From assembly GCF_005862305.2 (NCBI RefSeq), contig NZ_CP054025.1:124001-188000 (forward strand): a stretch of 64,000 bases of DNA, written 5' to 3'. The notes under the pieces are model-generated. The model saw nothing but the letters and a program-made list of their open reading frames with translations. It was not told where the DNA came from and ran no database searches. A program made the translations under genes and the position numbers. The first letter of the stretch is position 1. Each line of letters starts with the position of its first letter. Of this stretch, positions 62,253-64,000 are shown piece by piece. The DNA comes from Rhizobium indicum. GTDB taxonomy: Bacteria > Pseudomonadota > Alphaproteobacteria > Rhizobiales > Rhizobiaceae.

Positions 62253-63143
62253 TCAGCCTGCCTCGTGCCGGGCGAGAAAATCGAGAAGCGCCGGATAATA
62301 ATCCTGCGGGTTCTCATAGAACGGCATATGGCTGGCATTGGCAAATACCTTCAGCTCGGCATTCGGCAGCGCAAGCTTCATCCTGAGCGCACAGGCTGGC
62401 GTCAGCTCGTCATGCTCTCCCGTCGTGATGAACACCGGCAGCGTCAGTCGCGGCAGATCGGGGATGCGGTTCCAGTCCTTGAGATTGCCGATATAGAGAA
62501 ACTCGTTCGGTCCCTGCATCGTCTCATAGGGCACCATGTTCCAATCGTCGAGCGAGCGGCGCACCGGCGCCGGCCATTCCGGCAGACGGCAGACATGGCG
62601 ATAGTTGAGGATGGTGACGGCGGCGAGATATTCCGGATGATTGTAGGTGCCCTGCGCCTCGTGCTTCTGCATCATCGACACGGTTTCGGGACCGAGCGCT
62701 GCGCGCAGCCGTTCCAGTTCCGAGATCAGATGCGGCATGTCGGCGACGGTATCTTCGAGGATCAGCGTCTTGAGGTTTTCGGGATAGGTCAGCGCATAGT
62801 CGATCGCCAGCCACCCGCCCCAGGAATGGCCGAGCATGTGGACCTTGCCGAGCCCCAGCGCCTTGCGCACCGTCTCCGTCTCCTCGACATAACGACCGAT
62901 CGTCCAGAGCGAGAGATCGTCCGGCCGGTCGGAGGCGCCGGTGCCGAGCTGGTCGAAGGCGACGACGCGATAGCCCTTGTCGATGAGGCAGGAATGCGCT
63001 TCGCGCAGGTAATCGCAGGGCAGACCCGGCCCGCCGTTCAGGCAGAAAACCGTCTCTGTGCCGGTCCCGAAACTATAGGCAACGACGCGATAGCCATCGA
63101 CATCGATCTCGAATCGTTCGTCCGGCTGTATTTCACGCCACAT
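62253..63143 (-). CDS. pip: Proline iminopeptidase-family alpha/beta hydrolase
   Basis: A 296-residue S33-type peptidase. The oxyanion motif is NGGPGLPCDYL (residues 36-46), the nucleophile S107 is in GHSWGGW, and the acid and histidine are in GEHDELTP and ASHMPFY. It removes N-terminal proline (or a similar residue) from small peptides or hydrolyses related amides. ATG at 63143 follows CGGAG; a TTG 11 codons earlier is less likely. It is divergent from a LuxR solo and leads the peptide-transporter operon, as in XccR/OryR/PipR systems. Confidence 0.92.
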   Translation of the reverse strand: MWREIQPDERFEIDVDGYRVVAYSFGTGTETVFCLNGGPGLPCDYLREAHSCLIDKGYRVVAFDQLGTGASDRPDDLSLWTIGRYVEETETVRKALGLGKVHMLGHSWGGWLAIDYALTYPENLKTLILEDTVADMPHLISELERLRAALGPETVSMMQKHEAQGTYNHPEYLAAVTILNYRHVCRLPEWPAPVRRSLDDWNMVPYETMQGPNEFLYIGNLKDWNRIPDLPRLTLPVFITTGEHDELTPACALRMKLALPNAELKVFANASHMPFYENPQDYYPALLDFLARHEAG

Positions 63144-63271
63144 TGATCGCTCCGGCAGAAGATTTCGCTTGCTCAATATTTGGGCATGGCTAAATTTTTA
63201 CCTTAAATCCCATTCTGTGCCAGCTATAAGAAGTGATAGGGTGGGCACCATGCCGAACCTGGGAGCAGCCC
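63144..63271. promoter_or_regulatory. Divergent luxR-pip promoter region
   Basis: A 128-base region that must hold promoters for pip (minus) and the luxR-type gene (plus). It is AT-rich at 63175-63235. I could not identify a convincing lux-box-like palindrome by eye, although in related systems the LuxR solo activates pip from here. Confidence 0.5.
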
Positions 63272-64000
63272 ATGCTTGACGACCCCATTCTTGACGACAT
63301 TGGAACGATCCGACGGCAGTTTACAGCGCACGAAACGCTGGACGGCCGAATCGACCAAGCCTTCGAGGCGATGAAGCAGATCGGCTTCGAGGCGCTGATC
63401 TACGACTATACACCCGTTCCCTACGATCTCGACGGCGCGATCATGATACCATCGCTGCTGAAGCTGCGGAATATTTCAGACGACATGCACGACTACTGGT
63501 TCAATCGCGGCTATTTCCGTATCGATCCGGTGCAGCAGGTGGCGCTGCGCACCTCCGCACCCTTCTTCTGGAACTATGACCCGGACGCCGACACGCTGAT
63601 CAACCGTTTCATGAACGACGACACCGTGCCGGTGACCCGCTATTTAAGCGAACGCGATATGTCTACCGGTGTCACCGTCCCGGTTCATATGCCACGCGGC
63701 GACTATGCGACCGTCACCGGTATCCGCTTCGGCCGGAACAAAGATTTCGAACGGCACGCACTGCGCTATATCGCCGACTTCAACCTGCTTGCCCATGTTT
63801 TCCATGAGACCGCCTATTCGCTTTTCGATACGCGGGCGAAGAGCGTCGGCACGATCCGCCTGACCGAGCGGGAACGGGAATGCCTGCGCCATTCGGCGGA
63901 AGGCTACTCCGCCAAGGAAATTTCCCGCATCATCGACCGTTCCGTACCGACTGTCGTGATGCATCTGAACGCCGCGACAAAGAAACTCGGCGCGCGCAAC
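63272..64000 (+). CDS. LuxR-family solo regulator of the plant-signal-responsive type (3' end cut by window)
   Basis: 243 codons are visible; only the last few residues are missing. An N-terminal autoinducer-binding domain has DP at residues 85-86 and W100. At the positions matching TraR W57 and Y61 it has Met72 and Trp76 (MHDYWFNRGYFRIDP), the substitutions that mark plant-responsive LuxR solos. The C-terminal HTH (LTERERECLRHSAEGYSAKE, near 197-243) is almost complete. ATG 63272 follows GGGAG. No luxI-like gene is present in the window. Confidence 0.92.
   Translation, partial: MLDDPILDDIGTIRRQFTAHETLDGRIDQAFEAMKQIGFEALIYDYTPVPYDLDGAIMIPSLLKLRNISDDMHDYWFNRGYFRIDPVQQVALRTSAPFFWNYDPDADTLINRFMNDDTVPVTRYLSERDMSTGVTVPVHMPRGDYATVTGIRFGRNKDFERHALRYIADFNLLAHVFHETAYSLFDTRAKSVGTIRLTERERECLRHSAEGYSAKEISRIIDRSVPTVVMHLNAATKKLGARN

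Noticed and set aside
63144..63271. A lux-box in the luxR-pip intergenic region
   Set aside because: Only a poor dyad (TGGGCAT with AATCCCA, 21 bases apart) was seen, which does not resemble known lux-type boxes.

Overview
The window is high-GC alphaproteobacterial DNA, most likely an accessory replicon or accessory chromosomal region of a Rhizobium close to R. leguminosarum or R. etli. The evidence is the density of ABC uptake operons with LacI-type regulators, the rhizobial intergenic palindromes, a FixK-type box, and a phosphonate monoester hydrolase that by memory matches the characterised R. leguminosarum enzyme (formylglycine site C57, metal ligands D324/H325). No tRNA, rRNA, CRISPR, replication origin or intact transposon was seen.

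Layout. 1-3.6 kb: sulfur-scavenging oxidoreductases (two convergent SfnB-like flavoproteins and a DszA/NtaA-type monooxygenase) and an orphan Phd-like antitoxin. 3.9-11.5 kb: a LacI regulator divergent from a sugar operon (Gfo/Idh/MocA dehydrogenase, TIM-barrel isomerase, binding protein, two permeases, ATPase). 11.8-19 kb: phosphonate monoester hydrolase followed by a complete oligopeptide-type ABC transporter. 19.1-28.3 kb: an autoregulated LacI regulator heading a ribose-type ABC system and an unusual enzyme set (phosphotriesterase-like, amidotransferase-like, BtpA/SgcQ, TenA-like, PfkB kinase, inositol-monophosphatase-like). 28.3-32.3 kb (minus): an iron/polyamine-type ABC operon. 32.5-35.5 kb: MsrA, LysR, an atypical SDR and an RraA-like protein. 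35.5-42.8 kb (minus): a BMP-type nucleoside/nucleobase ABC operon with an amidase and a cytosine-deaminase-like enzyme. 43-45.2 kb: a three-gene phospholipid operon (variant CDP-alcohol phosphatidyltransferase, PlsC-like, CdsA-like). 45.2-47.1 kb (minus): CbpM/CbpA and a universal stress protein behind a FixK-like promoter.

47.4-54.3 kb is a self-contained module: a membrane histidine kinase with an ABC-substrate-binding-like sensor domain, a LuxR-type response regulator, a lone receiver, a formylglycine-generating enzyme overlapping a Tat-exported sulfatase, and an outer-membrane protein. A duplicated upstream motif occurs twice inside it, and a resolvase fragment lies at its right edge. 54.6-57.1 kb holds a dehydrogenase, a ParDE toxin-antitoxin pair and YghU.

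57.2-64 kb holds a peptide-type ABC transporter and a proline iminopeptidase in one operon, divergent from a LuxR-family regulator cut by the window end. That regulator has Met and Trp at the two acyl-homoserine-lactone-contact positions (W57M, Y61W in the usual numbering), the hallmark of plant-signal-responsive LuxR solos of the OryR/PsoR/PipR type. Much of the window therefore looks like rhizosphere nutrient capture and plant sensing.
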